Below are positions 10,352-22,164 of a stretch of DNA of 64,000 nucleotides, piece by piece. The stretch comes from Beta vulgaris subsp. vulgaris (taxonomy: Eukaryota; Streptophyta; Magnoliopsida; Caryophyllales; Amaranthaceae). The position numbers and the translations under genes were made by a program. Every line of letters starts with the position of its first letter. Position 1 is the stretch's first letter. Where the stretch lies: the NCBI RefSeq assembly GCF_026745355.1, contig NC_079202.1, forward strand, positions 38,280,543 to 38,344,542, read 5' to 3'. The notes beneath the pieces were generated by a model. That model was not told the origin of the DNA. It did not search any database and saw only the letters and a list, made by a program, of their open reading frames with translations.

Positions 10352-10364
10352 ATACTCTCTTGAA

Positions 10365-10744
10365 GTCAAGGGTTATATTGATGGATAATTCATATTATAA
10401 TTTACTATGTAGAAAATTTGAAAGGAGCTAGAAAATCATTTTCTAACCACAATCCAATGCCTATAACTTTTTTTCCCACTTCTCACAAATGTTTGATTCA
10501 AAACTTTAAATTTACATTAGTAGACAAGCCCGAGCCAACAACTAGCTCTTTATTAGCAAACGGAAGAAGAGACATACTCCTGTTAACCTTAAATATAAGT
10601 TTTATGTCGGACAAGATTCAAACACAAATGATTAAATCTAATCAGCTACAAACTTAAAGCGATTTCAAGGTTCATTAACTGTAATTGCGTTTATTTAATA
10701 ATTTAGTTTTGATCATATAAGTTTAGGTTCGAGATTGTTCTTCT
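10365..10744. other. intergenic, nothing recognised
   Basis: AT-rich DNA with one short open frame (10418-10657) that resembles nothing I know. Confidence 0.5.
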
Positions 10745-11065
10745 CAATTTACTAAAATTAGTTCAACAAAAAATAAACAGAAGTTTAATTCTGCAAAAGG
10801 AAGTTTAATTATGCCAAAACAAGTTAAGTTCAGCAAAATTAAGTCAAGTTCAGCAAAAAGAAATTCAACAAATAAAAATAAGTATCACTTAAGCAAAAAA
10901 TTAAGTTTAATCCAACAAATATAAGCTAAGTTGAAGAAAATTCAAAAAAAAAAAATAACTTCATTAAGCAAACATAAGTTAAGTTCAACAAAAATATATT
11001 AGATTTATCAAAAATACGTTAAACTCAACAAAAATAATTTAATTTTAACAAAAATAAGTTGAAAA
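10745..11065. repeat. imperfect tandem repeats of AAGTTNAGTTCAACAAAAAT type
   Basis: About a dozen degenerate copies of a 20-26 bp unit (variants of AAGTTAAGTTCAACAAAAAT). The reverse complement recalls the AACTTATT-rich repeats of the element at 9661-10041 and of those flanking the gypsy element. Confidence 0.6.
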
Positions 11066-12730
11066 GAACAATCCTAAGAAAATATCTAATAAATAACTTT
11101 ATTTATGCGCCCTATGTCCTCTTTCCTCTCTCATATTCTCTTAGTAAGTGCTTGTTATTTAGGCTACAATAATTTTTGAGAGTATATTCAACCTTTTCTA
11201 CAACTAATTTTTTTAGTGGACCTTAATAATTACTTGTTGAATGATGGATCTATTGTAGTTTGTAAAGAGAAAAAGTTGACTGTTAACCTTTTTTATTTTT
11301 TAAAAAATTGATACGAAGAAATATCCGAATTTAAAATCGTCCTTAACGATTTCTTAGCTCGGTTATTATGGGTCATGCACTTGAGTACAAGCGGAGAAAG
11401 ATAACGGGGTCCCTACCCCCAAGTGCCATAGTTATAAGGATTCACCTTGTAATTTTAAGGTTAAACATTCAAATAAAATAATTATGAATTGGAGTTTTTT
11501 ATAAGGGTATATTTTACATTTTGCCTTTTTCATCAATTTCAACATATATTATCAAAACTTGTGAATAAGCATTGTAGCCCACCATATGTTATCTTACTTT
11601 CAAGCGCAAAGATGACTTCATGTTTATACGTGCCATGATAAGTACAAAAAGAAAATTTAACATATAGTTACTTCTTTTTATACATGTTATATCCTAATGT
11701 AGTGATTCTTTATAAAATTTACCATTTCGAATATATTAACATTTTGCTTATATAGTCACTCTATACAACCTATAGTTATTCACTTACTCCTCTATCTACT
11801 AAAATCTAACTTAGTGAACTTTTTTTCTTTAGACAATTACTTTTTTTAATTTATAATTACGCTTCTTTTATATTTACTGTTTAATAACATAGTGGCCCAT
11901 TTCCTCTCCATATAGCCATAATTTTCCACCTATAGTTACACATGCTAGCACTAGGTCATCAATAAATTTAGTGTGGCCATATAATTTTTTTTTTGACAAG
12001 AATTATGCTTGCTATATGACACTTCTCTCTCATGCAAATACTCTTACCCTACTTTTAAAAAAATTCATTGTAATAGAATTTGAAATATGGAGCTACTACT
12101 ATAAGCTAACATATAAATGATACTCATTTATGCATGAGAAAATTTATTAAATTATTCAGCGTAATTTTTTACAAAATAAACGAAATCAAAATAACTTAAC
12201 AATAAAAAGAAATTGAGACACTGCCACATATCGCCTCATTCCTCTTAAAATGTTTATAAGAAGTCTCTAACTTTTGGTTCTAAATGTTCAAGTCATTATC
12301 CAACTATCAAATTACAATGTAACTTGTAATAAAATTTCAATGGTCACCCAAATAATTATAATATAGAATCTTATCATCAAATAATATGGAGCATGGTTGG
12401 AGTAATTCAACAACTAGTTTGATTTAATAACCACGAGTGCATCACTCTAATAAACAAAGATATCTTATTATTTTTTCCAAATAATCTCGAGTGCAACAGT
12501 ACTCTAGGAAGAATTGACTTTAGAATGGATGGATTCATGGAGTAGAGGAATTTTCTAATTTCTATATTATATACTATCGACGATGGAACACATGGATTTT
12601 ATTTATGAAAAATGCTTGTCATTTTTTTTTAAATTGTAAAACTAAGATGCCTGTCATATCTTAATAGTAGTTGATAAGTATAGACGAGTAGGCAGAAATT
12701 GAAGTTCTAACTAGATTTACAATATATTTA
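11066..12730. other. intergenic AT-rich DNA, nothing recognised
   Basis: No open frame with family resemblance, and no LTR or TIR pair seen. A short GC-richer patch at 11340-11460 may be a retroelement relic. Confidence 0.5.
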
Positions 12731-12734
12731 GGAT

Positions 12735-12985
12735 TTCGGAGGGAGAGGTGGTAGTTCAGTGGAGTATCATCTCGAATTTCAGACATTATTTTGGATTCGA
12801 ATTTTCATCCTAATAATATATTGGCATATTGGGGATTAATCTTGTGTTAGCAGTGGGATTTCAGGCATGTTGTCTTATGTGATGTTTAGCCTTGCACATA
12901 GCCGTTGAGTTTGTGTGCCCAACAGACTAGTAGCCTAGTAGGGGTTGGTTTTCAAGCCAATTATCTTCTTAATAAAAAAAAAATA
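12735..12985 (+). mobile_element. probable tRNA-derived SINE
   Basis: An A box-like TGGTAGTTCAGTGG (about 12748-12761) and a B box-like GGATTCGAAT (about 12793-12802) are spaced as in tRNA-derived promoters. A roughly 170-bp unrelated body follows and ends in an A10 tract at about 12974-12983. I could not find a flanking duplication, so the ends are approximate. Confidence 0.5.
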
Positions 12986-13164
12986 GAACAAGAAATAGTT
13001 TAGCATATGTTTAGCTTGTGAAAATAAAATTGAAAAAACTCTCATTTTCTCAATATTGAAATGATCACTAGAATTTGTTAAAGGAAACTCGTTTTATAAT
13101 TGTTCTATCATGTATGTTTGCTTTTATAGTCTCCGATCGAGAAAAAATTTAAATTATTAAGATT

Positions 13165-14700
13165 TTTGAAGGGCGTGTCGCACACCTAATAAAAATATAT
13201 AACCTAACTAACCTCCTAACTAAGTAGTAGGGTAAGTCAGGATCGATCCCACAGAGAGAAAGTTGGTCTATGATTAGCCCTTAAATAATGGTAAGACTAA
13301 AGGAGATTAACATCAAAAATAATGGTGGAATTAAACTATGCTAAATCAATATCAAAATAAAAAACTCTAGAGTTAAGTATCCCCACTAGCATGAAATAAT
13401 ATAATAATACTTCCTACCCCAAACTAATTAATTAGATATTCACAAGGAAAAGTACACCCTATAAGATACCATAAACCTCTTCCGAGTATCTATGGCTTCT
13501 CTAATATGCACTCAAGCCTACTCCCGTGGAATCATACAAATTAAAGACATTAAACACGACACTCTAACATCTTAACAATCCATTCTACCTACTCTCGTGG
13601 AGAATTTCATGTCCTTAATTGAAATACCAAAATCCGTCAAATTAAAATCCAATCTCCGTTGGGATCAAGACAATGGAATAATAACAATACTAATTATCCC
13701 TAATCTAGTATTGGAATATGCACAATCAATTAAGTAAGAACAATTAAGCAATTAATTTGAAGTTTCAAGAAATAATCATGAATTAATTCATAATAGGGTT
13801 CAGCTTAACCATAGATTATAAAACTACGAAAGCATAATTGAAATAAATAAAAATAGAGAAGAATAATAAAACATCATAATAGAAAATAAGGAGAAGAGAA
13901 GAAGAAAAGAGATACTTGAATTAATGGAGGAAAGGTAGAGTCTTGAATAACAATGGAGATCTACAAGTTTCTCTCTAAAAACCCTAAGTATAAATTAATA
14001 ATGATGATATATTCTCTCCCCCTCTCAAAATAAGGTTTAAAGTCCTATTTATAAGCTAAGAATAATATAAACCGACATAATTTTTGTCACGCGGAAGACA
14101 CGACACTACAGCAGGTTGCACGGGCAAGCAACTTCTTGCACGGGCGTGCACGGTCGCGCACGGTCAAGCGGAATCTCGCTTGGTCTTGCGTGCAGGGCAG
14201 AAGCTTTCGTGCCTTTTCATTGCAGGGCGCATGGTCGTGCGAGCGAAACAGAGGTTTTTGCTCCACTTTGAACAGGTATAACTTTTCTAGAGCTTTGTTT
14301 TGTACATGTAATATATCGTTGGAAAGGTCTTCAAGTCTAGTTTCCAGCCCAATTAGAATCACTTTATTATAATGTTTGTATCAAAATTTATGGATAAAAT
14401 GGTGCAGAGGTGTCATATTTCGCACAAGTGCATGAAGTCCTTTGTATCTTCTTCAATTCCATTCTGTTTTGAGCACATGATATATCGTTTTCATGGTAAT
14501 ACAAGTGCCTTAATCATCATGTCTTTAAAAAGGAGTCTAAAGTACCTGAAATTACATCAAAACACCAAACAACCCGTGAAAGCATCGTAGCTTATAAAAA
14601 GGGACCTAAATATGCATAAATGCAATGTAAATGCTCTAATGCTACATGAAAATGCACCCTAATATGCAAATAAATGATGTTAGAATATGCACTTATCAAA
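13165..14700. repeat. LTR-like block (probable non-autonomous or solo LTR)
   Basis: Starts near TGTCGCACACCTAAT and ends near ATGCACTTATCA. It contains the phrase GGATCGATCCCACAGAGAG and, at 14090-14260, a GC-rich GCACGGTCGTGCAC-type stretch seen in long plant gypsy-type LTRs. There is no coding capacity, and short open frames near 14100-14370 are GC-island shadows. TG...CA ends are plausible but I found no flanking duplication. Confidence 0.35.
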
Positions 14701-14704
14701 CTAG

Positions 14705-16316
14705 ATATATGCATCCATGATGATTATAACTTGTTATGGTTTTTACTTGTTAAACAGTAATGACTGGCATCCTTTTAAGTAAACGATAGAAGATTGCAAC
14801 GAGTTGTGTTGTGATATGTAGACGACAACAGATTCGAGAGAGAGAGAGAAAGAGCACATCTGCGAGGAATATTGAAGACCACTTCATCAATTAGCCAGCT
14901 GCCGATCATCGAAGAGCATCGAGGTAATTTTTGTTGGTGTTGTCGAATTTTTTTTGCTGATGTTGTTGTCAGATTGTTGTTGTTAGTTGGAGCTATTGAG
15001 ACCAAATTGCTTTTGTTGTTGCTCGAATTTGTTGCTTGCGTGCCGATCAGGATGATTGTTGTTGTCGCTCGAATTTGTTGCTTGCTTTCTAAGGTTGTTT
15101 GTAGTTGTTGCCATTCGGATGTTGAGTCTTGTTTGGATTTTCTATTACATCTTGAATAAATCCAAAAACTAAGCAAGCCTTTGATAAAAATACCATTTGC
15201 ATACTATTGCCAATTCATTTGAGATGAACAATACTTACTGATTATCCAATAAACTTGATTTTATCTAGGTATATGCTACGGGCGTAGGCCTCATATTTTC
15301 ATAGAAAGAAGCTAGCTGTGTGTTCTACTACAACCAAAAGTTTCGTTATACTCTTTTGAGCCTTATTGGACTAGTAAGTTCTTTTTATGAATTTTGGCTT
15401 ACAGTTTCTATCCACTTTGCTCAACACACCTTTTTCCTATCACATGATCACTTTAGAGTCTTGATTGCTTTCTTGCAAGTTTGTTAATTGATATTGTTCA
15501 CATTTTGCATCTTTGTACATTGAGATATCATAAAAATTAGACTAGTGGTCTTATAGCTATAATATGCATGAGCAAACAGTAGGTTATGAGGTTTATTACA
15601 GGTTATGATGTCAAAGAAAGAAAACAATGTTGCTACCATAGCTTGTTGCTACTATTTTATGTAATTTTCTTGACCCTGCATTAACTTTTAGCCTTAGGTT
15701 CCTTCTTTAAAGTTGTAGATCTCGAAAATTTAATGAATTAAGGCTCAAGAATTAATTGATTCAGAGTTTTATGCTAGGAATTATGCCTTATGCAATTTTA
15801 CATCTCAGATGATGAAGGTTTGTTTGATCATATTAAAAGTATTGAGGTTCTGATTGTGTTAGCATTGTAATTGTAGTTGGGTAATTTAGGCTTAAAAATA
15901 ACTCACAACTTGTTAAGGTACAAGATGGGGTTTAATTAGTCATGAACACAGGTCAGTCTTGATCGACTTTTTCATTTATTTGTTTTGATTATTTGGGCAA
16001 TGACATTTTGATCACAAATGGTGCATCAGATTCTGATCATTTTCTCAAAGATTGATTTTTTCACTTTATATCATCCTCTAATATTTGATCTTATTGATCT
16101 TTTTCTTGCAGATGGGTGATTACTCTACGTCTGGTTTTGTCAAGTAGACCGGTAAAGCTCTAGGGGCACATTAAGGCTAGCTATTGGTTTAGTTAGGAAT
16201 TATTCTAGTTTGATATTATATATCCTAAGTTTTTATGGTTGAACTAGCTAGCACTGGCCTATGTACGTACATTACATTGTAAACGGTTATATATAGCTAA
16301 TGAAATAATAATAAAA

Positions 16317-16351
<35 letters not shown>

Positions 16352-16530
16352 CTTTATTTGTCATACTGTTTTTGTGCAAGGTGTCATTAATAATAGCTCA
16401 TAATTTTTTTTAATTAAGAGCAACATATCAAAATGTCCCTAAATGTATTTTGAAGCTATGAAATATAATTGCCTCTAAATATATATAGATGCATAAGAAG
16501 TGGTTGCCTTCATTTATAATTTGCAGCAAG
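14705..16530. mobile_element. probable interior of a CACTA element, coding region decayed
   Basis: Lies directly inside the CACTA terminus at 17019. It contains a GTT/TTG-rich stretch (14900-15130) whose Leu/Val-rich open frames are low complexity, then AT-rich sequence and an (ATT)n run at about 16318-16350. No transposase domain can be read. Assignment to the CACTA element is inference from position. Confidence 0.3.
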
Positions 16531-16536
16531 ATTTAT

Positions 16537-17019
16537 AATTGCCTCTAAACGTTATTGGTTTTAGAAACAATATTTGTGTGCCTAAAAGAAGGTGGCATTA
16601 GAGGTAATTTATAATTAGCGAGGGATTTATGGTTGCCTCTAAACATAAGTGGCCTTATCAGCAATATAACTTGTGTGCCCCAGAAAGGTGGAATTAGGGG
16701 CACCCTATAAATAGCGATAGGCTTATGGTTGCCTCTAAACATAAGTGGCTTTAGCAACACTATAACTTTTATGCCTCAAAAAGGTGGCATTAGGGGCAAC
16801 CTATAATTAGTGACAAACATATGGTTGCTTCTAAACGTATGTGGCTTTAGCAGCACCATAACTTGTGTGCCTCAAAAAGGTAGTATTAGGGGCAATCTAT
16901 AATTAGTGACGGACTAATTAGAGGCAATGAGAAAATTGCTTCTAAAAACCATTAGAGGCTACAAATATATATTTAGATGCAATTTATGATTGCCTCTATA
17001 TGTAGCTTTTCATGTAGTG
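16537..17019. mobile_element. CACTA transposon terminus with 95-bp subterminal repeats
   Basis: Four tandem units of about 95 bp (start points near 16537, 16633, 16727 and 16822), each containing GGTTGCCTCTAAACATA and a GGTGGCATTAGGGGCA-like segment. The terminal inverted repeat follows: CTTTTCATGTAGTG at 17006-17019, i.e. CACTACATGAAAAG on the reverse strand. The matching left terminus was not found. Confidence 0.7.
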
Positions 17020-17020
17020 A

Positions 17021-17360
17021 ATGTCCCAAGCTTCTTTTGAAGTTTGAGCACGGGCGATGAAATGGCCAAGGGATGTAGAGAGGGTGCCAATAAGAGCACT
17101 AAAGAGTACTTTGTCTTGACGAACCCATGTAACATGGTCGAGTTAAGTATGGAGGGGTCGTCATCAATTGGTATTTTGGTCGAAGGAGGAGTGGAGGACG
17201 GAGCCATCGATTAATTGATGAAGATCATAGCCAATAAGGAGAGCTTCAAGTTGAGCCTTCCAAATGATGTAGTTTGAGGAGGTCAGTTTTTCAACAGAGT
17301 GGAAGTGAAAATTCATGCACCATTGAGAAAAAAATTAGGGGATTTTTTTTATCTTTGTTG
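17021..17360 (-). pseudogene. truncated copia gag fragment
   Basis: On the minus strand this stretch encodes pieces of a copia gag N-terminal domain in more than one frame, including HFIARAQTSKEAWD adjoining the CACTA end. It is cut exactly at the CACTA terminus, so the transposon probably landed in gag. A PBS-like TGGTATCA (complement at about 17359-17367) lies between it and the LTR. Confidence 0.6.
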
Positions 17361-17366
17361 TGATAC

Positions 17367-17580
17367 CATGAAGAAGTGGAGAAAAATAATTATTCTCATT
17401 GATCGATAATCGTTGCTTTATATATTACACAAGTATGATAAGTATATAACAGAGGATACAAGATATAATTTACATAAAAGTATAAGTCAACAACTAAGAA
17501 GATATTGATAAGTAGAGCTACTATTAACAATATGATGGAGTTTGACATTAGTCAACCTTTATCATTAACATATTGTGCTT
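17367..17580 (-). repeat. probable 5' LTR of truncated copia element
   Basis: About 210 bp directly beyond the PBS-like site of the gag fragment. It reads on the minus strand into the element. The outer end is approximate because a trinucleotide microsatellite follows. Confidence 0.45.
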
Positions 17581-17598
17581 GGATGTGCTTATTATAAT

Positions 17599-17599
<1 letters not shown>

Positions 17600-17666
<67 letters not shown>

Positions 17667-17792
17667 TATTATTATTATTATATTATTATTTTTTAATTAT
17701 AATAATAATAATTATTATTATATAATTATTATTATTATATTATATTATTATTATTACTATTACTATTATTATTACTATTATTATTACTATTA
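17600..17792. repeat. (ATC)n then (ATT)n microsatellites
   Basis: (CAT)n runs from about 17600 to 17663 and grades into degenerate ATT/AAT repeats to 17792. The poly-Ile/Tyr open frame across it is an artefact. Confidence 0.95.
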
Positions 17793-18532
17793 GTCAATGT
17801 TGTTTACTTAACTACACATGTGTCATTGTCACATTAACACTACCAATATCTTGACACCACTGAATTATCATGTCATGTAGGTGCCACCTAAATACTCCAA
17901 GTTCTGTAGAAGGAATTCAGATCCACTCTGTGCCCAATTGATAAAACATTAAACTAATACACGACGTTTAGAATTTTATTAGTTGCAATCAGTCGCTAGG
18001 ATAATTAACAAACAAAATTGGAAAGCAAAGAAAAGTGGGTTGGAGGCTTGAAGCAGAAATTCCGTCATAGTTGGTTGCCGGTAATGATAAATCTGGCGTT
18101 GTGTTGTAGCAGTTAAAAAAGAAAAATTAACATGTGATAAAAATAAGTTGTGATCACAACTCTTTATTTATAATATGCCAACTATCTTAAGATTGAAGAA
18201 GAACTAGACCTTTCAATTCCTCTAAGAACTAGATAGGATCCTCTCCTTAAGACCTTTCAATTTAAATTATATTTTAAGATGTCATGTACACCCCCCCCCC
18301 CTTTCTCAGGGCTCCTTAAGAAAATTCTTCTATTCATCTCTTTTCATTATGCAACTTTATATAATTTTATTATTTTTTAAACTGAAAGGGGGAAGAACAC
18401 CCTTATCAGTCTAATCAAATATAAATGTTGTAAATTATCATCAATTGGACAATTCGATCACTATCATCTAATTGATTATTTTGTTGAACCATTTATTATA
18501 ATTATTTTGTTAGTATTGATGTTGTAACACCC
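17793..18532. other. intergenic, nothing recognised
   Basis: AT-rich with a C11 run at about 18291-18301. No open frame or repeat pair identified. Confidence 0.5.
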
Positions 18533-19796
18533 TATAATTTTGCTCCTAGTTTTTTGAAAAAGTTTTCCCTAAAACTATTATTTTCTTTAAAATAATGATT
18601 TCGATTTTATAAATTAATGACAGCGAAATAATTTGTTAATATTATTTTTTATTATTAGTCATTTTTAGTTTAGGAGAAATTTAGGAATATATCGATTTAT
18701 CGCGTATCAGGTCTTCTGTGTTGGGCTTGGGCTCATGGAAGCCGGCCATTTGGATTGAAGTGGAAGAGTTTATCTTCCTTTGTTTTGTTGTCTTTTCACA
18801 TTCTTTAACCCCCATACCCTCCATCACAAAAGTACCATCAAACCCCCGTAATTATCCTTTTAAACCACCAAAAATTCTAATTAAAAAAATCAGAATAATA
18901 TTGCTGCCATTGCTTTCATTTCATTCGGCCATCATCATCATTTTCTCTCGAAAATTTTCTACTTGCCTATTTATCGTTTGTGGTATATATTAGGGTTTGA
19001 AGAGGATGTGGATTGCACACATAGCACAGAATATCTCAGTAGAATTAGCTCTCATCCGATATTTTAGGTGACTAGTAGTTATCTTAGAACGCTAGAAATT
19101 AGAGTATATTTCGGTAATTGATTATTTCGTTAGAAAATTATTTTAATTACATTTTTATATGAATTTATTGATGAACAATTATGTGGTTTTTCATTGTGTA
19201 TGCCGTGTATGTATTATGTGCAGTAAAATAATTTATGTTTGCTTTTTCCTATTTTAATAATTAAATAAGTTATTTGTGTGTTTATGAAGTAATTATTATG
19301 AAATAATTAGTGTATGAGTTTGATAATTATCGAAATTATTTTTTATTGAGGCATGTTATGTGTATAGTATGTTTTTTATGTCTAAGAATAATTTTTCTTA
19401 CTGTTTTCGTGTTTAATTAATTGAATTCTCTATTTTTGTATTTTTGTGGTTATGAGTAAATAATTCGGGAATACTATAATTTAAGGCCGAAAAATCTATT
19501 TCTTTCCACAATCTATTAAACTGTAGGTTTATGCATGTTGTGAATATTTGGTAATTATTGTGTGTTTATTTCTAATTTTAAGCATTTTATTTGCTTTATT
19601 AAGTAATCGGGAAATTACTTTTAAAATTATTTTTGAGTTTCGAAAATTAGAAAGAAAAGTATTACTGTGACATAAGGCTATGAAGGTGTTATGTTAATTC
19701 GTTTAAGAATTTAGGGTTTGGTTTTAATTGTTAAATAATTTTTAGTGTGGTTTTTGTTAATGATTTAAGTTTATTCATTTCATTATTAAGAGGTTA

Positions 19797-21718
19797 ATAA
19801 TCTGGTTAAAATGAGTCTTCTTGCATTCTTTTGATGGATGATGGGCATGCTATATGACCGGTAGGGCAATCTGTTACAACACTCCCCGGGGCCGACAGCA
19901 CTAATTTGTAATCCTCAGAAAACGCGAAGTATTCAGGTCCCTTGGTAAGGAATTTGTTCTCATAACAAATGGCCGCCCAGTCCCCATCCATTTGTACGAC
20001 CACCGCGCTACCGGCCTCTTTTGGCGGCATATACGGAGCGGCTAGCCCCTTCTCATCTGATTCTTCCGGGATGACCTCTAGGGGTCCTCATCCTCCTCGG
20101 CCTCAATGGTGGTCGACTCTTCATCAGTCTCCCCTAGGCCCGGACTACACTGTCGACCTCATCCGAATCTATGGAAGAGACTGTCACCTCCTTTGGTGTC
20201 GGTCTAACCGAGGTCTCACCTATCTCCAACTCTCTTCTCGGTCTAGAAGAAGACGGCTCGGTGTTAGGGAACAGTTCAGGGGAATGCTCAGCGAGTCCGC
20301 GCATAGTCCCACATTGGCCATAAACCGGCACCCCTAAGGATTGTCTGAGCCCTACTAGTGCCCCTAAAGGGGAAACGCGCAAGGGTGATCCATCATCTTT
20401 CCTACCACATGTACTACAGTCATTTTGGCTCTTTGTTCTAAGTTCCCTAGCTTTGTCCGTTATCGGTGAACTGATATGGAACTAGAGGAAAGACTATCAG
20501 AGTTTACGTCACTTTCGTTCATAACGGAAGGACTTTTAGATAAATTTTGTGAATCTGAATCTAAAGACATGATAAATAAGACGATATAAAAGACTAGGGA
20601 AAGATTTTGAGGAAATACCTGGAGTGAAGAGTGCGAAGAAAGAGTGAACCGGTATCAGTAAGAGCGTGAAAGCCGGAAGAAGGATTCGTTCAAAACCGTC
20701 AGGGAGGCAAAGGATGAGCGTAGAGAGAGAAAGTCCGTTATAAATATCAGAGCAAATGCGGGTTTGTGAGAAGTGAAGAATGCAAGTCGCTCAAGGCGTA
20801 TTTATAGAAGAAATCACGGCTTGGATTAGGCGACTCTTCGTCTTCCCGTCCTAATCACGCCACGTGTTGTCAACCGACACCCAGCTGTGAGGCAACTTCT
20901 CTTAATGAGCTCTGACAGTAGGTACGAATATCAAGGCGACGATCGAAATTCCCTAGCAATGATTCATCTTCCCACTCCAGCTCAAGTCAGCTCTACCCAT
21001 GTCGGTTTGAAACCTACTAAGTAGGATACGTCTATACCAGACATACCGGCTTGGGGGCTAGTTGTATGGGGGCTGACTAAGTTTCATATCGATCTGCATA
21101 GACCGCTAAGTATTGTTATGGTCACACACGCCTATTACAGAACCTTTGACTTTGTCATACCAGTTCCGCCAAGATGCCTAGTCGGCATCATTTTACGGGC
21201 CTTTCACCAAGGGCCTGGGCTTGATCCAGTTCCTATCTACCATCGCCTACGGGCCTAGATATTGCGTACAAGATAAAAGTATATCCCAAAGGAATATACC
21301 TGGGAATATTCTCGTAAGTACAGGGCCCAACTTATATAGGGGCTTACTCGGGTTCCTTATAAATACTCCCCTGATCTGAGTCATGAGGTACGTTGACTTA
21401 TACAATCATACTCCACTTGAGAGCTACCGGTTTTTACCCATTATTGACTTAAGCATCGGAGAGGCGTTCCTCGGATCAACCCCCGAGGCTAGTTTACGTG
21501 CTCTTTCTTGCAGGAACTGGAACCGGCTTAATTGACTGAGGACTTACCGGTTCGTACCCTAAAACTTGTCCCATACCGGAACATATTCTTTCTATCTAAC
21601 ATAGTGGACGTTGTTGTGCTCGAGTGAGTAATAATGTTACCTTTAGCACGGCTTTGCCAGGTGTTAGGTACCGGAGGTATTGTAGTATACCTCACAATTA
21701 ACTCTATACTCGAACACA
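19797..21718 (-). mobile_element. truncated retroelement fragment: LTR-like plus 5' ORF, minus strand
   Basis: Clearly GC-richer than its surroundings. On the minus strand, an LTR-like segment (about 20770-21718, with CTATAAATACGCC near 20805-20817) leads to an ATG at about 20572. A serine-rich ORF follows (MSLDSDSQNLSKSPS...) and then open pieces in shifting frames (20382-20134 and 20030-19806, with DGDWAAICYENKFL). I read this as an LTR, 5' leader and start of a gag-like ORF, cut off at 19797. The family is not recognised with confidence. Confidence 0.4.
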
Positions 21719-22164
21719 GATGACGATCTAGGGTGTGATTGAATTCTAGTTGGTTGAATACTGTATTTTGAATAAACTATTTTGGAGTTTAGATTGTTTG
21801 CGAACTATTAAGTTCATCAAAATTAGTATCTTCTTTTCGATTTTGAAAATAAATTATTGATTGGGTGATTGAGGTTATCTTCATTTTGGAAATGGAATCC
21901 TTGCTTTAATTTGCGAACCTAATTTCGGATATTTTCATTCAATGGCATTGGCTATATTTAAATTACTATTAATTTTTGAGGATGATGACTAGTGAGCTAG
22001 CACAATTTTCTAGGATTGATCAGTCACCATGCATGGCAGGGCACATGGTCAATACATACATGCAATAAGGTATGTACGTTTGTCTTGGTTATAGTTGTCA
22101 TCTAAGGCGATAATCTACTACCTCGCATCAAAGTGTGCCATGGTGGACTTATTTGGATTATGGG

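Noticed and set aside
14872..15176. Overlapping open frames on both strands, Leu/Val-rich and Asn/Gln-rich
   Set aside because: TTG/GTT low-complexity sequence, probably within CACTA interior; no domain or splice context.
19806..20382. Host protein gene on minus strand
   Set aside because: Frames shift repeatedly, and the sequence is preceded by an LTR-like promoter and sits as a compositional island; retroelement origin is likelier.
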